Source: Wuchereria bancrofti (taxonomy: Eukaryota; Nematoda; Chromadorea; Rhabditida; Onchocercidae). Taken from it: a stretch of 64,000 nt of DNA. Both the position numbers and the translations under genes were made by a program. The notes beneath the pieces were generated by a model that had not been told where the DNA came from, ran no database searches, and saw only the letters and a list, made by a program, of their open reading frames with translations. This document shows positions 1 to 11,640 of the stretch, piece after piece (the first letter of the stretch is position 1; every line of letters begins with the position of its first letter). The DNA lies in NCBI GenBank assembly GCA_005281725.1, contig SSBO01000012.1:15010810-15074809 (forward strand), in the 5' to 3' direction.

Positions 1-174
1 GTTATTCTCATCAACAAATGATTCTAAAATGGTCTGAATTTACTGTTTGGAGCCTTGAGCACTTCTCAGCTCCATCATCTTTTTTGAGGCAGATAGTATT
101 GCTGTATCATTTATGTTTGGCTGCGAAGACACTAATACATAATTATATAGAAAATATGAGATGTTGCATTTCAG

Positions 175-1403
175 GCTCCACATTTCTTTCGGGAGCGGCC
201 GGATTATACATTTTACAGGCCGGATGTGTTGTATAAAGACGAGATTTTTCAGACTACTATTACGTGAGTTATTTTATTATGATAAGATTTTGTTATTTTT
301 CGTAGAGATGATGCAGTACCAATGTTTGATGGGGAATTTCGGCGTGATTTTGAAAGTTTCTAAACCAAAATGATGTTTTTAGTGGTCATTTGACATATTA
401 GTTCTTGTTGAGTCGAAATTCGAAATTTTCAGTTTCATTTCTTGATCTTGACGTGTTTTCCTTGTTCACGAATGCCTTTGAATTAATCCACTAGATGCTA
501 GTAGAAGATTAAACTTGATAACTAGCATTTTGAGTTTATTTCACCACCAGTTGTGTTCATTGGCCAATTGTTCCGGTAACAGGACCGGCCAATTGCATTT
601 CTTGCACTGTGTGATTTCATTTTTCAGGGGTCGAGAAAAACTCATGATTTATTTCGGCTCGATTAGTGTAATATGTCTCTTTTGCTTTCCTCACATAGAA
701 ATGGAAGTAAGCTTACTTTTCTGGTTGTTTTGTTTGTACTTTTAAGGCTGTTAATAGGATGAAAATTTCTTTCTCGATGATGTTTCAGGTTTTGAATATA
801 TTGCCGATCTCAGAAGATGGGACAGTACGATTAAGATGGCGTATAAAACATATCTCATTGATACGATCGCTGTTGAATCCTATGTTGTTCAAATATGATT
901 ATCGTATCAAGAAGGTATTCCCTTGATTTTATGATTATTTTCGTAGTTTATTTTGCAGTAGTTTTGTGCAGTAGTGAAATAGTGAGATTTCTCCGTTTAA
1001 GTTGAAATGGTACGATGGTCTCACAATATTTTACGTTGGTGAAGATGGACTTGTATATCGAGCGGTTACACGCAGAGTATGTTCTCGAACATTACAAGAT
1101 TACTCACTCGTATTCATTTTTTGACCACATTTTCAAATACGCCTATGTTAATATAGGCTAACTTGTTTTGCTGATTAGAAGATTAGCATTATCTAACATA
1201 ATTTTTTTGTGAAGCCTTTCTTCCATAGGTTGTTTTTAACATGACCAACCATTTTGCAGACGATTGATGATGAACAGAAAACTCCGCAAGCAAATCGACT
1301 TGCTGATTTAGCACAAAAAGTTGGCGTACTACCGAAAGGTTCCGCTACATTTGTAACTGACAAATGGAATGATACGCTACTTGTTAAACACACTTCTAAA
1401 TAG
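175..1403 (+). CDS. DUF2358 / C6orf136-like protein, 3' exons (5' end outside window)
   Basis: Five phase-consistent exons: 175-263, 628-706, 789-914, 1002-1076, 1260-1403 (TAG). Acceptors are TTTCAG, TTTTTCAG, TTTCAG, TTTAAG and TTGCAG. The joined frame has no stop and reads, in order, RERPDYTFYRPDVLYKDEI, then TGREKLMIYFGSISV, then EDGTVRLRWRIKHIS, then YDGLTIFYVGEDGLVYRAV. This arrangement (YxxDV, a TxGR turn, an xMEV strand, a xRWR strand, then a FY strand ending GLxYR) is what I recall of the DUF2358 domain of vertebrate C6orf136, an NTF2-like fold of unknown function, often predicted in mitochondria or plastids. The start codon and N-terminus lie upstream of the window. The homology comes from memory of the family, so a profile search would settle it. 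Confidence 0.72.
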
Positions 1404-1458
1404 ATGAAAATTTCTAGATATTATAGAAAATTTTGCACCCCCTTTTTTGTAGTTAGTA

Positions 1459-1464
1459 AATAAA
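1459..1464 (+). terminator. Polyadenylation signal AATAAA of the DUF2358 gene
   Basis: A canonical AATAAA lies 56 bases after the TAG stop of the upstream gene, at a normal distance for a nematode 3' UTR. Confidence 0.55.
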
Positions 1465-2199
1465 AGTGAAAAAACTCATCTGTTAATGCTTTACTAGTCA
1501 CCAAACAAATTATAATAAGTCAATAATATTTATAAAAAATAATAAGTCAAGAAGAAATGTTGGGACTTTATTTTGCTCAGACACTGCCTTAGATCATATA
1601 GTCTCCCTCTTTTCCAGAATCGTTTCGGTGGTAGTTCCAAGGCTTGATCAAACTTTCAATTTTGAATAACGACTTGAAGTACCATAGTCAAAAATCTTTC
1701 CAGTTTGAAATTTCAAGAAATCACTTAAGCATATCATCTTAAGCTGATTTCTCTAATAGATTTGCTCAGAATTTCATAGGAATAACTGGGTTTCAAAAAT
1801 ATTGCATGCCATCTATTTCTCCCTCAGTCAAATCTCTCTCGATCAGACCCGTCTACATTCATAGTAATCTTACTACCTGTACTCTATTTTGCTATTCATG
1901 AATATTTTCTTTTATCATCGCATAGTGATAGTAGACAACGTTTTGTCCACCCACAGTCTTCATTAATGTCAGAGACATTTTTTACCAATTTTCAAATTGA
2001 GCAAGCAAGTTGAACTAAATATTAAAAATAACGATATGGTAATTTATTCATCATAATTCACGATTAGATTGACACAAGGTACTATTTTTGTCGCTCAAAA
2101 TAACTGAAATAACTTCCAATGCATAATCAAACTAATACAACTAATTTCTGCATAGAAAGAAAATGTTCAAATCATTTCATAAACCACGTATGAACCGTC

Positions 2200-2919
2200 T
2201 GCAAACCTGCTTCATTTCATGTAATAAAAAAATAAAAAATAAAATGAGCTTTCTGTGCTAATAACATTTCATGTAAAAAACAATTTTTATAAATAAAGCG
2301 GTGAATTTTATAAAGATATGATTTTCAAATTCTAATGGAGTAGTATAGTAATGAGATGCTCAGTCAGAAGTTATCGATCTATGGCCATGTCACTACTTCA
2401 GTTGTTTGATCTGCGCTAAAAATATCGATAATTCAAAAAATTAAAAGCAGTAAACAGCGAAGAAATGGCAACAGATGTTTTTTTAGCTTGCCTTTAATCG
2501 CAATTTAAAACAAACTGAAACAATCTGTGTGAACATTGTTTATTTAACCCATCATTTTAGCAAATTTTTTTTTTTTTACTCTGTTCTAATCAACTTTATT
2601 CTGTCGTACACATAATACGGTAAATGATCATCCTGATTGCAGTGAATTTATCACCTTACAAAGCAGAGAAAAAGAAAGCAATAGTTGCGAAGTTATTCTC
2701 AGTGCAGTGCAAACATCTTCCAGAAATGTTTGGTCAAAACATCGTCCAGAAAAAAAAACGAAGATTGCTTTGTGTACTCTTGCACAGCCTTTTTTTTTTA
2801 AATCTCTACTTTTCCACGGATTCCCTCACCTTACTTTGTTTGAACAGTTTGCTAACATCCCGAAACGTTATTAGCACAGAAAACTTTTTTTTCAGTACAT
2901 GAAATGAAGCACGTTTGCA
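2200..2919. mobile_element. Foldback / MITE-like element with long imperfect terminal inverted repeats
   Basis: The left arm 2200-2265 and right arm 2867-2919 are inverted repeats. The outer 24 bases (2200-2223 against 2896-2919) pair with one mismatch. The inner 15 bases (2251-2265 against 2867-2881) pair perfectly. An A/T-rich spacer of different length separates the two blocks in each arm. The 720-base unit has no convincing transposase frame, so a non-autonomous element is the natural reading. I could not identify a target-site duplication. Confidence 0.5.
2275..2399 (+). repeat. Diverged direct repeat, copy a
   Basis: This stretch resembles 3159-3308. Both begin with ACAATTTTTATxAATAAAGC and end with TATGGCCATGTCACTACTTC, with indels between. 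The unit sits inside the foldback element here and outside it in the second copy. Confidence 0.55.
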
Positions 2920-3158
2920 AATGATTTGTAATTTGTGAATTGTTTGCAATTAGTTTGTAATTTGCAATAAATGGTCTGCAATTGGGATTTTTTTGATCCC
3001 GCTACTGATTTGGAGTTGTTTTTCGTTGTTGATTAATGCTGGTAAAATGACGGAATGCTGAGAAAGTGAGATGATATTGGAAAATGAAGCATCAATTTTT
3101 TTAGAACAAACCTGAGTTCTTGTTATTAATTTGTACAGCAAAAACTTGTCAATTACCT

Positions 3159-3308
3159 AAAAAACAATTTTTATGAATAAAGCAGTGGATTTTATAAAAA
3201 ATATGATTTTTAAATATTGATGAGTTTGTACAGTAAAAAAAAAAACAACCAATACTACTTTGAAATGCTGAGTCAGAAATTATCGACCTATGGCCATGTC
3301 ACTACTTC
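3159..3308 (+). repeat. Diverged direct repeat, copy b
   Basis: Partner of 2275-2399, about 880 bases downstream, with an A-rich insertion near 3234-3246. It is probably an old dispersed repeat. No coding content was seen. Confidence 0.55.
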
Positions 3309-4187
3309 GTAACTAGAAGAAGTTTAAATCAATTTAATTTAAATCATAATCTAAATCAATTTAGCGAGGAATGTTCGTATACATACGGTTACCATGTCAC
3401 ACAAAAAGAACACACACGAAGTATTTCCAAATTAAACCAAGGAGTGCTCATTTCACCTCTAAAAATATGCTAAAAATGCATAGATCATGTCACTTCTTTA
3501 ACATTTTATAGCTTTTATCTGCATCTTTTGATTATCAAAACAGAAGAATTATGATCATATTCAGTGAAAAGCAATAAGGCAATGTTAGATTTTTTTAACT
3601 TTATTAATTATAAAAAAACTAATTTTTCAGCTTTATAAATATTGTAAAATAAATGTAGCATTTTGAAGAGAACAGCAAGAAACATTCTTTTTCTCTATTC
3701 TTTCTAGACTTATTTTCCGAAAATTTTGATGGTACTGTTCTTTTCATTTGGTAATGAACGAAGTGTTTGACTTTGCAAATGAATTTACTACTTTTTCTTT
3801 TTAGTAAATTTAATTCAACACGTGTTACTTAATTTATCATTGCCAAAATTGGTTATGCTGTAGTTAAGAACAATTTCTCTAAAAGTTTTTTCTTTTTACA
3901 TAACTGCTGTTGTTATGCCATCACTTTTATCTTATCACGAAACTGAGCAATAAAAGATGAACTCATGATATTTTAAAAAAAATTATGGGAAAGGAGTTAG
4001 ACGAAGGGATTTGATTTTTGACGAATTAATACAGATGATGAGTTTTTCATCTACGAAAGTGCTTTGTTTTTAAAATAGTTTTGTTTTCTCATTTCATATT
4101 TTCTTTACTGCCTTAATATCCTAAATATCTCATCGTTCTCGTAGTTTCAATATTCAAACTTTGTATGTGAATGACCACTGATCAATT

Positions 4188-7163
4188 TTAACTCAACTCT
4201 TTCGACAGATTCTGATCTGCAAGCACTGCCTGTGCTTCTCTTCGTTCTTCTCGACTATACGCATGAAAGAATTTTCGTCCCCGTTTCCCTCTTCGCTCAG
4301 CATCGGACAGCCACTGTCCTATAACCTAAAAGTAGCAAGTTAATCTAATTGCTAAACCGTAAATAAAAGTAGTGAAAATGTGTTCAATACCATTAGATCC
4401 GGGTCGGCAGTTATTCAATCAAACGCTTAAGAGAAAAAATGGATATGGTATTATTTATTTGTTAACATAAACCACTATGTCTCATAGCTTAATATTAGAG
4501 CTGAAGTTTGGCTCCAAGAACTAGTTCATCTTGGTGAAATATAAATATGCTGAAATATAAATAAAGGAGGTACTTGGAGGGTATCTTTATCATTGTCGTG
4601 GTTTCGATATATATCATTAGCCAAGATACTGAAGTAAGGTATATGCTTCTCGAATGCTACCCTCCAGTTGCAGTCATTTGCGTAGACGTCACGAATTATG
4701 TTTGTTGTAATCCGTAGAGGCATCGTAACCGCTGTTTGCCCCAAACTGTAACACGTTTTCAATTCTGAATTTGTCGGAAAAGATTCATAACTGCCACTCT
4801 GACATCAGCAGAGTATCGCTAAGTGGAGTTTACTACTACGCTATTGTAAGTGAGTCTTGTTTACTTTAAAAATTTAGTCGTAGGCAGTTTATAAGAATTC
4901 AACTGCTCAATCTTGGCCGCCTGAAACGCCGAATTCATTAATCTATTGTCTGGAGTGGCGCACAGTACGAATGCTTTATATTTCGAAAGTGGAAGTGGTA
5001 AATATTCTGCAGCTCGCGGGTTAATATAAGCAATTTTTTCTGAAAATAAATGTCTTGGTATAGGAGTTAGATAGCTAACAATGCTCAGTAGGATTTGAAC
5101 TAGACTCAAAACTAATGCAACATTTTGAAGAAATATTAGTTTTGATTTTCATGAAAAATAATTTCCTAAAGATCCTTTGAAAAGTGCAAATAAAAGGATC
5201 AGTTCATTTAGAGACTACGTTTATGGAAAGAGGTGAGAGACTGACTTAAATAAAATTCGATATACTTCAAATCCACAGAAAAGATAAAATACGAGCGTTA
5301 AAAGCTGCTAAATCAAACCAGGATTGGTGCAGCCAAGACATTCACGAACTGTGGCTGATGTAACAACAGGCACAAATGGAGCAGAAATACTATCGTTCGT
5401 CCTTTCGTTACTTTTCTGGTCGGAAAGTATTTCGGTCCGTCCTTCACTTCCATTAGCAGTGGATGGGCGATATTTTGGCAAACAACGCTTCCGAAGCCAT
5501 GAACTTAACAACAACCATAATTTGGTTAAATTCATATTTCTTAAAGAATTCTTCCTTCGGTTATTTATGGTGAAAAATTTGTTTGCTGAATCGATTTTTG
5601 TTTGGAATTATCAAGCAATCACTTAAATTTATATTCTCTTATGAGTATTGTCAACTACATTATTTATACAAGTTACAAAAAAAAAAAAAGATATCATTTG
5701 AAACTTACTTCACAACCTCTTCAGCGATGTTGATTGTAGTATGATAATTTACAAAAATGATTGGAAACGGATTTCGCTGCAAGGTGTTGTCAAGTACCAG
5801 ATCTTTCATCTGTCTTAAATCGGTCACATAGAATGTAGCTTGAAAATCTACGTTTTACCATCACAAACCATTCTTCATTTAATGAAAAATTTTCGTTAAT
5901 TCACCAAAATGTCACATCTTTCTTATGATTGACTTACTGAGTACTTTTATAATGATGACATTAGAGACTGTATCAAAGTAGTCATCACTGAAGAGTAAAA
6001 TTAAGGGAGAAAGTTTTTACTGCTTATTTTATAAAACGAGAAAAATCCCAAAATTAACAGAGCATTCTTCAGCAGGAGAAAGTTAACCAGCAAACAAAGT
6101 TTTGATATAGTATTTGAAGAAGTTATTTTAGCTCAATTATTTTAAATTTTATATAAAACGTAATGAATACTTTACTAAAATTCTTTGTATCGAGTGATTC
6201 AAATCGGCTAAATAACGGCAATCAACTAGCAACGGCGGGAACGAATCTCTACAGCGCCAGGCAGCTAATAATCGACAACCGAATACTTCGTAAGCAAATC
6301 CTTCAAAATACATTAGTTTTGAAGATTAAACACAGTAATAGCTTTCTTTGGCAGCTGTTGTCTAGAAACCCCACTTATACACCAAGAAAAGTAGATCCAT
6401 TTTTGATATTTTCTTACCCACACCAATTTTCGGAATAAATTTATGTGTACTTTCAAGTGTCAGTCTGCTAGTCTGCTCAAGCAAATATCGCAATGCTGAG
6501 AACGGTATCGCTTTAATAATCTCAAAGGGAGATGAAATTCGTTTGAAGCTATGTGAAATCATTTAACTAAAATACTTCTGAAATCTTCTCTCTCGAAGTA
6601 ATAAAGAGTATTGAGAGGAAAGTCTCCATTATGAGCAGTTTCCATTTCTCGATGCATCTGAAAAATGAAGTATGAAATATTCAGTGTTTTTTAGAATGGA
6701 CAGAGTAAGACAGGCATATCATTATTTTCATGGTGCAGGGGATTTATCGCCAGGAATATCCTGGCGTCACCGCTGATAAAAATATAAATGAAATAATACA
6801 GATCTAGAAGACAGATCTTGAAGAAGATCAGGAAAATATTGAAGTTGCTAACATCCCGAATCCTTTACAGCAGTCCACCATTTTCTTTAATAAACATACC
6901 TTCATCTCATGCTTTCCTTCAATTTCTTTCCTGCTTTCATAAAGCTGATGCAAGTAGCAGCATCTTTCGACAATACTAGTCATTTGCACATATTTCATCC
7001 AATCGCTATCTGTGAAATAAGTCGGCAACCTTGTTTTAGCAGCTCCATACAGCAGTTCTAGTTCCAATAAAAGGCGTAAAAATATGTTGTTGTTTTCAGA
7101 TTTCGCAATCAAGCGAGGTGAAGGTCGTAGAGCACGAGGTATCGTCACAACAATTTCGCTTTT
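4188..7163 (-). CDS. TRMT10C: TRMT10C / MRPP1-like mitochondrial tRNA methyltransferase (RNase P subunit), N-terminus unresolved
   Basis: Eight minus-strand exons in transcription order: 7163-6900, 6657-6576, 6495-6418, 5847-5709, 5503-5319, 5039-4865, 4745-4574, 4325-4188 (TAA). Phases match throughout and give about 410 residues, close to human TRMT10C (about 400). Recognisable segments are LPTYFTDSDWMKYVQ (N-terminal helical region), NPFPIIFVNYHT, EKIAYINPRAAEYLP (central strand of the SPOUT fold), AAKIEQLNSYKLPTTKFLN and the C-terminal TAVTMPLRITTNIIRDV and RGKRGRKFFHAYS. These match the order of the Trm10 SPOUT domain as I recall it. In animals the protein methylates position 9 of mitochondrial tRNAs and forms the protein-only RNase P. 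The acceptor at 6495 could instead be at 6510 (same phase). A basic presequence-like exon may lie at 7419-7534, but its phase does not fit. Confidence 0.66.
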
Positions 7164-7714
7164 CTGAAACATGAATAAATTTGCTTGTTTAAAATTATTC
7201 ATTCACTGCTCGCAAATTTCCTCCCTAACCATATAAATTCAGTGAAGTGTTCTATCGGACTTTTCACATGAATATCTTAGACCAATGAATTAAGTTAATA
7301 AATTACAGCATCCGCTCTAGATTATGTCAGAATACATCTTACTACATTACATAATCTTCAAGGATAAACAACCAGTAAAAATAAAAACGTATACGTTGAT
7401 ACCATTCTTTTTACTTACAAATAGAACCAGATTTAAAAGATAAACGAACAGTGCAGTATTGACGATTCTTGACGCGAAAACTTAATCTGGTTGCCAGTGA
7501 TAAGCTCTGAATCCTCCAACCAAACAAACCATAACTGGAAGTGATTGAGGAAAATTTTACCATGAGATCCTCAAATGCAAAATAACAATTATGCTTGATG
7601 AATTCCTAAACAAAACGTAGATAGTAATAGAGGATGCCATTACTATATGACATGGAATTTTCCTTAAACAGTTTATAACCAGCACCCTCTCTTCTCACCT
7701 GACCTTACCTCTTG

Positions 7715-8145
7715 TTAACTCTTAAAGAACTGAAATTCCATATAACCCTTCTTCTCATCAAATTTTACAAAACAGAAACCCCAATCCCGGTCACAACTAT
7801 TGTAGTTGACGTTACCCATTTCACATGATTCGATGTAGCATGCAACGGATATGTGAGATGCAACAGTGTGCCATGATGAGTCATTATGACAATTACTCTG
7901 GTAGATTCTGTTCCTGAGAGATGGTGGATGTGTCGATGAGGAAATGGCTCAGTTGTCAGTTTGTTGGAATTGAAATGTACTCGTGGAATTATCATGATTA
8001 AAGTATGACATTGAAGTGGAATCAATGGAACTTACATTTATCAAGCACAGTTTTAAATTGATTGTTCATAACACAGTCTGTGTGTAGCAATAAAGATGAA
8101 TAGAAGAAGTTGATGAATTGAGGGAGAAGTCCTCCTTGAATCCAT
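7715..8145 (-). CDS. Candidate small secreted cysteine-containing protein (two exons)
   Basis: Exon 1, 8145-8075, begins ATG and encodes a basic start followed by a hydrophobic run (SIHQLLLFIFIATH) that looks like a signal peptide. Exon 2, 7913-7715, follows a CTCTCAG acceptor and ends in TAA. Phases fit (71 + 199 = 270 bases, 89 residues). The mature part contains five cysteines, with motifs such as VACYIESCEMG and DRDWGFCFVKF. The donor used here (GTGTTA) is weak, and a stronger GTAAGT further on would place stops in frame, so the exon pairing is tentative. I do not recognise the family. It lies just upstream of the TRMT10C-like gene on the same strand. Confidence 0.33.
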
Positions 8146-9378
8146 TCGAAAACTTTGTAAATTCTTATTTGCACTATTAATTAATAAAATAGTCGTCGAT
8201 AATTATTTCTGCTGAAGAAGAGTAGTTTAATTATTTCTTACTGATCGGACTCCAAAATTGTCAAGCAATCATTGTTACTCTGGTATCTTTATTGTTAGTG
8301 ACTGTTTTATTTCTGTCTTAACGGCATTATAGTGTTTGACTGCTGAAGCGATGCCAAGAACTTTAATCAAATGATAAGATATGCATGCAGTAAAGCAGTT
8401 CATCAGTGACAAGATGTAAAATCCTGAATGCATGAATTTATATGAGATCCATTTTAATGAAGAGATGGTCAACGGAAGACGTGATATTAAAGGAAATATA
8501 ATTTTCATGGAAAAATCCAACAAGTTTTCGAATATTTGCACATTTCAAGCAGTGAAACCAACAATGCAAATACTATTGATAGTACAGGATATTTCGTTAT
8601 TTCTATGAATAATTCACAACTTCATATAGAGGTTTCCTTGAAAGAATTAATCTTTATATAGAGATAACTTCTGATCCCAAAAAAAAAAAAAGATTTCACA
8701 AAAACGAACTTACTTATTGTGCTTTAATATTTTACAATAATATTTTAAAGTTTTAAATATTCTAAAAAGCATGATCAAAGAAGATTAAACCTTTTTGAAA
8801 TACTGAAATGTGGTTAGGAAAACTGAGCTATTAAAATATGAAACAATCTTTTCTTTTATGTAAGCTTTCATGATTTGTGATTTGCTTATATTTTTTTCAA
8901 TATCTTTCATTTCCAACAATTTCTAGAAATTTCACATATTTGCCTTGTCCAAGGTTCCTCGTCAATTTTAAGACTTTCATAATTTAAGTATATATTTAAA
9001 ATGTATAAGGTGAATGAAATTATTTACTCTTCATTTCACGTTTTTGTGAGCTTTCGTGCAGTTGTTGTTTCGGGTACAGGTCCATTTCATTTGCTTCCTG
9101 CAATATCTTTGAATAGCCCAATTTTTTTTTCAGTTTACAAATAAATGTTCTAATAAATTTTTGTAATTAATTCGGGACATTATTTTTAAACTTTTACTTC
9201 ATAGCATTTCTTTTTCCTTGGATCTCCTACTACTTGTCTTTCAAGACAGAAGTTGGTGAATATTGACAAATGTTTGAGAATGAAGTTCAGCATTTGATAT
9301 AAATAAGTGGAAATTTAGAAAACTGATTAAAAAACTTGGAATTAGCATTTGATACAATGTTACATTGATTTCTACAAA
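8146..9378. other. Region without a resolved gene
   Basis: A minus-strand open stretch (8541-8275) includes a possible exon after a CATTCAG acceptor, reading FYILSLMNCFTACISYH, but I could not join it to neighbours in phase. The rest is A/T-rich sequence with no supported exon. Confidence 0.35.
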
Positions 9379-11370
9379 ATGTTAGGTATGGCGCAAAAGT
9401 TGGACTTGGACGAATTAATTTGCAAATTATTGAATGTTGGAAGCCCGGGATGTAGTCTGACGAAAACAGTTAAAGAGCAAGAAATTATGCATTTATGCTT
9501 GCTAGCTAAGGAGGTTTTTTTATCGTAAAATTCACTGATTGAGGTTGATCCACCAATCTGAATTTGTGGTGATATACACGTCAATATGCAGGTCAATAAT
9601 ATTTCCGGTTCCAATTCAGTTTAATTATGGGATACGGATCAAATGAAATCTTAATCATCCACTGATTTCTTTCTTATACGTACCAATTTCCTATCTTTAC
9701 TTTAATCGGTAAAACACTTATAATCATTTTTTCCCAGACAGGAACGTTTTCTTATAGGATTACTGCATAGTACGCCACGTAAATACGAGGTCTCATTTAC
9801 CTATTTTGAAGAATAGAGAACAGAATTGCTTAAAATAAGATTTCATTTGATTACAATTTACTTCGATTATTTGATCGTGGTGGCTTCCCACCTTTTGTTA
9901 ATTATTTGTTTTTCGGCGATTATGTTGATCGTGAAATACAAAATCTTGAGACTATATCTCTGCTTCTTTGTTACAAAGTATCTTCTACCAATCAGTCTAA
10001 TCCAATTAATGCTTTCATAGATGCTGTGATACAAATTTTTGGCTTCATAATTTAACTTTTTCATTATCATTTGCAACGAGTTTCTGATATTTTTAAGATA
10101 AAATATTCCGAGAATTTTTTCCTACTCCGCGGTAATCACGAGTGCAGTGTTATCAATCGAGTCTATGGTTTCTTCGAAGAATGTAACTATCGTTATCAAA
10201 GTGTATGGTTGTAGCAAACATTTCAGGTTTCCTAAAAAAATTTATTTCAAATAAATTTGATTCAGTAAGTTTCATCTGTTTGTCAAGAGCGTATTACATT
10301 CCACATAACAATTTCATGTTAACGCTTTTTTTAAGTTTTTAAACATAGGTTTGCATTCCACGTTTTTCAACATCGTCCACGACTCAACATTCGTTTTAGT
10401 TTGCCTGATTTACTTTAAATTCACTCTCTCCTTTTTTTTTCACTCTCCTTTTTTCTCAACTTTTTTCTTTAAAATTTATTGCCTCCTTTCAGGAAGTATT
10501 TAACGCGATGCCATTTACAGGCTTAGTTGCCGGTAAAATGCCGTTGTATGTATGGTGGTCTATCACCACAACTGAAAAGTATCGATCAGCTTCGACAGAT
10601 TACTCGACCTATCGATCCTTCAAATCCATCTATTCACATCGATTTGTTGTGGTTTCTATTCCATAATTACTTGCAATTAGTATCAGATATAACGATTTCA
10701 TAACCTTGTAGTAAAAAATTGTGTTGTATGTACGATTTTCAGAAGTGGAACAAATTTCAAGATTCACCAATTGAAATTAGTCAATATATAATTTTCAAAA
10801 CTTGAATTCTGTTGTTAGAAGAAGGTTTAGTTTACTTTTTCCTAACGATATGCCACTTCATTCATGCTTCCCTTTAAAAAATGGTAAGTGGTTTTAAATT
10901 ATTTTACAGGTCAGATCCAGACCTCTGTTAAAAAGATGTCAAGCAAACAATCGCGGATTATCTTATACGTTCGGTCCTGATGTTGTCATGGAAACGTGTC
11001 AGAAACTTGATATTGATCTAATTGCTCGAGCTCATCAAGTTGTTCAAGTACTTAACCATAGAAATTTTTCCCGAACTACTGTAGAAGAAAAATTTTAAGT
11101 GACAAAGTCTACAAATTATCCAACTTTAATGGTTTGGTAGTGAACAAGTTATTAAAGAAATCCTAAGTAAATTCCTCACTTTATTCTAACTTGAAATGAT
11201 TAAATTAATTTTTCCAGGATGGGTATGGATTTTTTGCGGATCGTAAATAGGCAACAATATTTTCTGCTCCTCATTACTGCGGACAGTTTGATAATGCAGC
11301 TGCAATGATGAATGTAGACGAATCGCTTGTTTGCACATTTCAAGTTTTCATTTTTCTATCGAAGTTTTAA
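9379..11370 (+). pseudogene. PP1-type serine/threonine phosphatase catalytic subunit, decayed
   Basis: Six recognisable exons: 9379-9591, 9856-9977, 10098-about 10207, 10493-10651, 10910-11047, 11218-11370. Landmarks in order are [56 protein letters not shown] and [19 protein letters not shown]1 enzymes are metallophosphatases of about 320 residues. Lesions seen directly are two nonsense codons in exon 1 (TAA after FLS, TGA before ICGDIH), a one-base deletion at GDIHG, no AG at the exon 2 acceptor, a one-base insertion before CMYGGLSP, H to Y in the HGG metal-ligand motif, a frameshift with TAA after WSDPD, and TAG in place of the residue after FADRK. It cannot encode an active enzyme. The close match of the surviving parts to nematode PP1-like proteins suggests a fairly recent loss. 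Confidence 0.85.
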
Positions 11371-11634
11371 ACTTTATCCATTAATTTTGCATCGGAGTGA
11401 ATCAAATCGACTCTCTAATCGATTCTTACTAGTTAATTTTGCTTAAATTTGCTTAGTTTTTGTTCTATTGTTGCAGCACGCAATTTTTGATTGTAAATTT
11501 TCGCTTCTCTTAGATTCTTCGCCCATCGATGAAATGTGGAAAAGTTGTGCCAAAGTAATGAAAAAGATGAACATGTTGCGCAGTGTCCTTCATGTCATCA
11601 CTTCTAATATTGTCTTTATAAATTATCTTTGCTA

Positions 11635-11640
11635 AATAAA
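11635..11640 (+). terminator. Poly(A)-like AATAAA downstream of the PP1 pseudogene
   Basis: AATAAA about 265 bases after the terminal TAA of the PP1 relic. A second AATAAA follows shortly after. The same arrangement occurs in copy 2 after 41466. Confidence 0.35.

Larger units (their letters stand above)
1465..4187. other. Intergenic region between convergent genes
   Basis: No exon with supporting splice sites was found on either strand. Short open frames occur, for example 2624-2902 (+), but they have no recognisable protein character. The stretch holds a foldback element (2200-2919) and a diverged direct repeat (2275-2399 and 3159-3308), listed separately. Confidence 0.5.

Noticed and set aside
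2624..2902. 92-residue open frame on the plus strand
   Set aside because: It lies inside the foldback element, is rich in low-complexity runs and has no splice or domain support.
7419..7534. Basic, mitochondrial-presequence-like exon (LATRLSFRVKNRQYC) as TRMT10C exon 1
   Set aside because: It lacks an in-frame ATG and ends in a phase that does not match the next exon; kept only as a remark.
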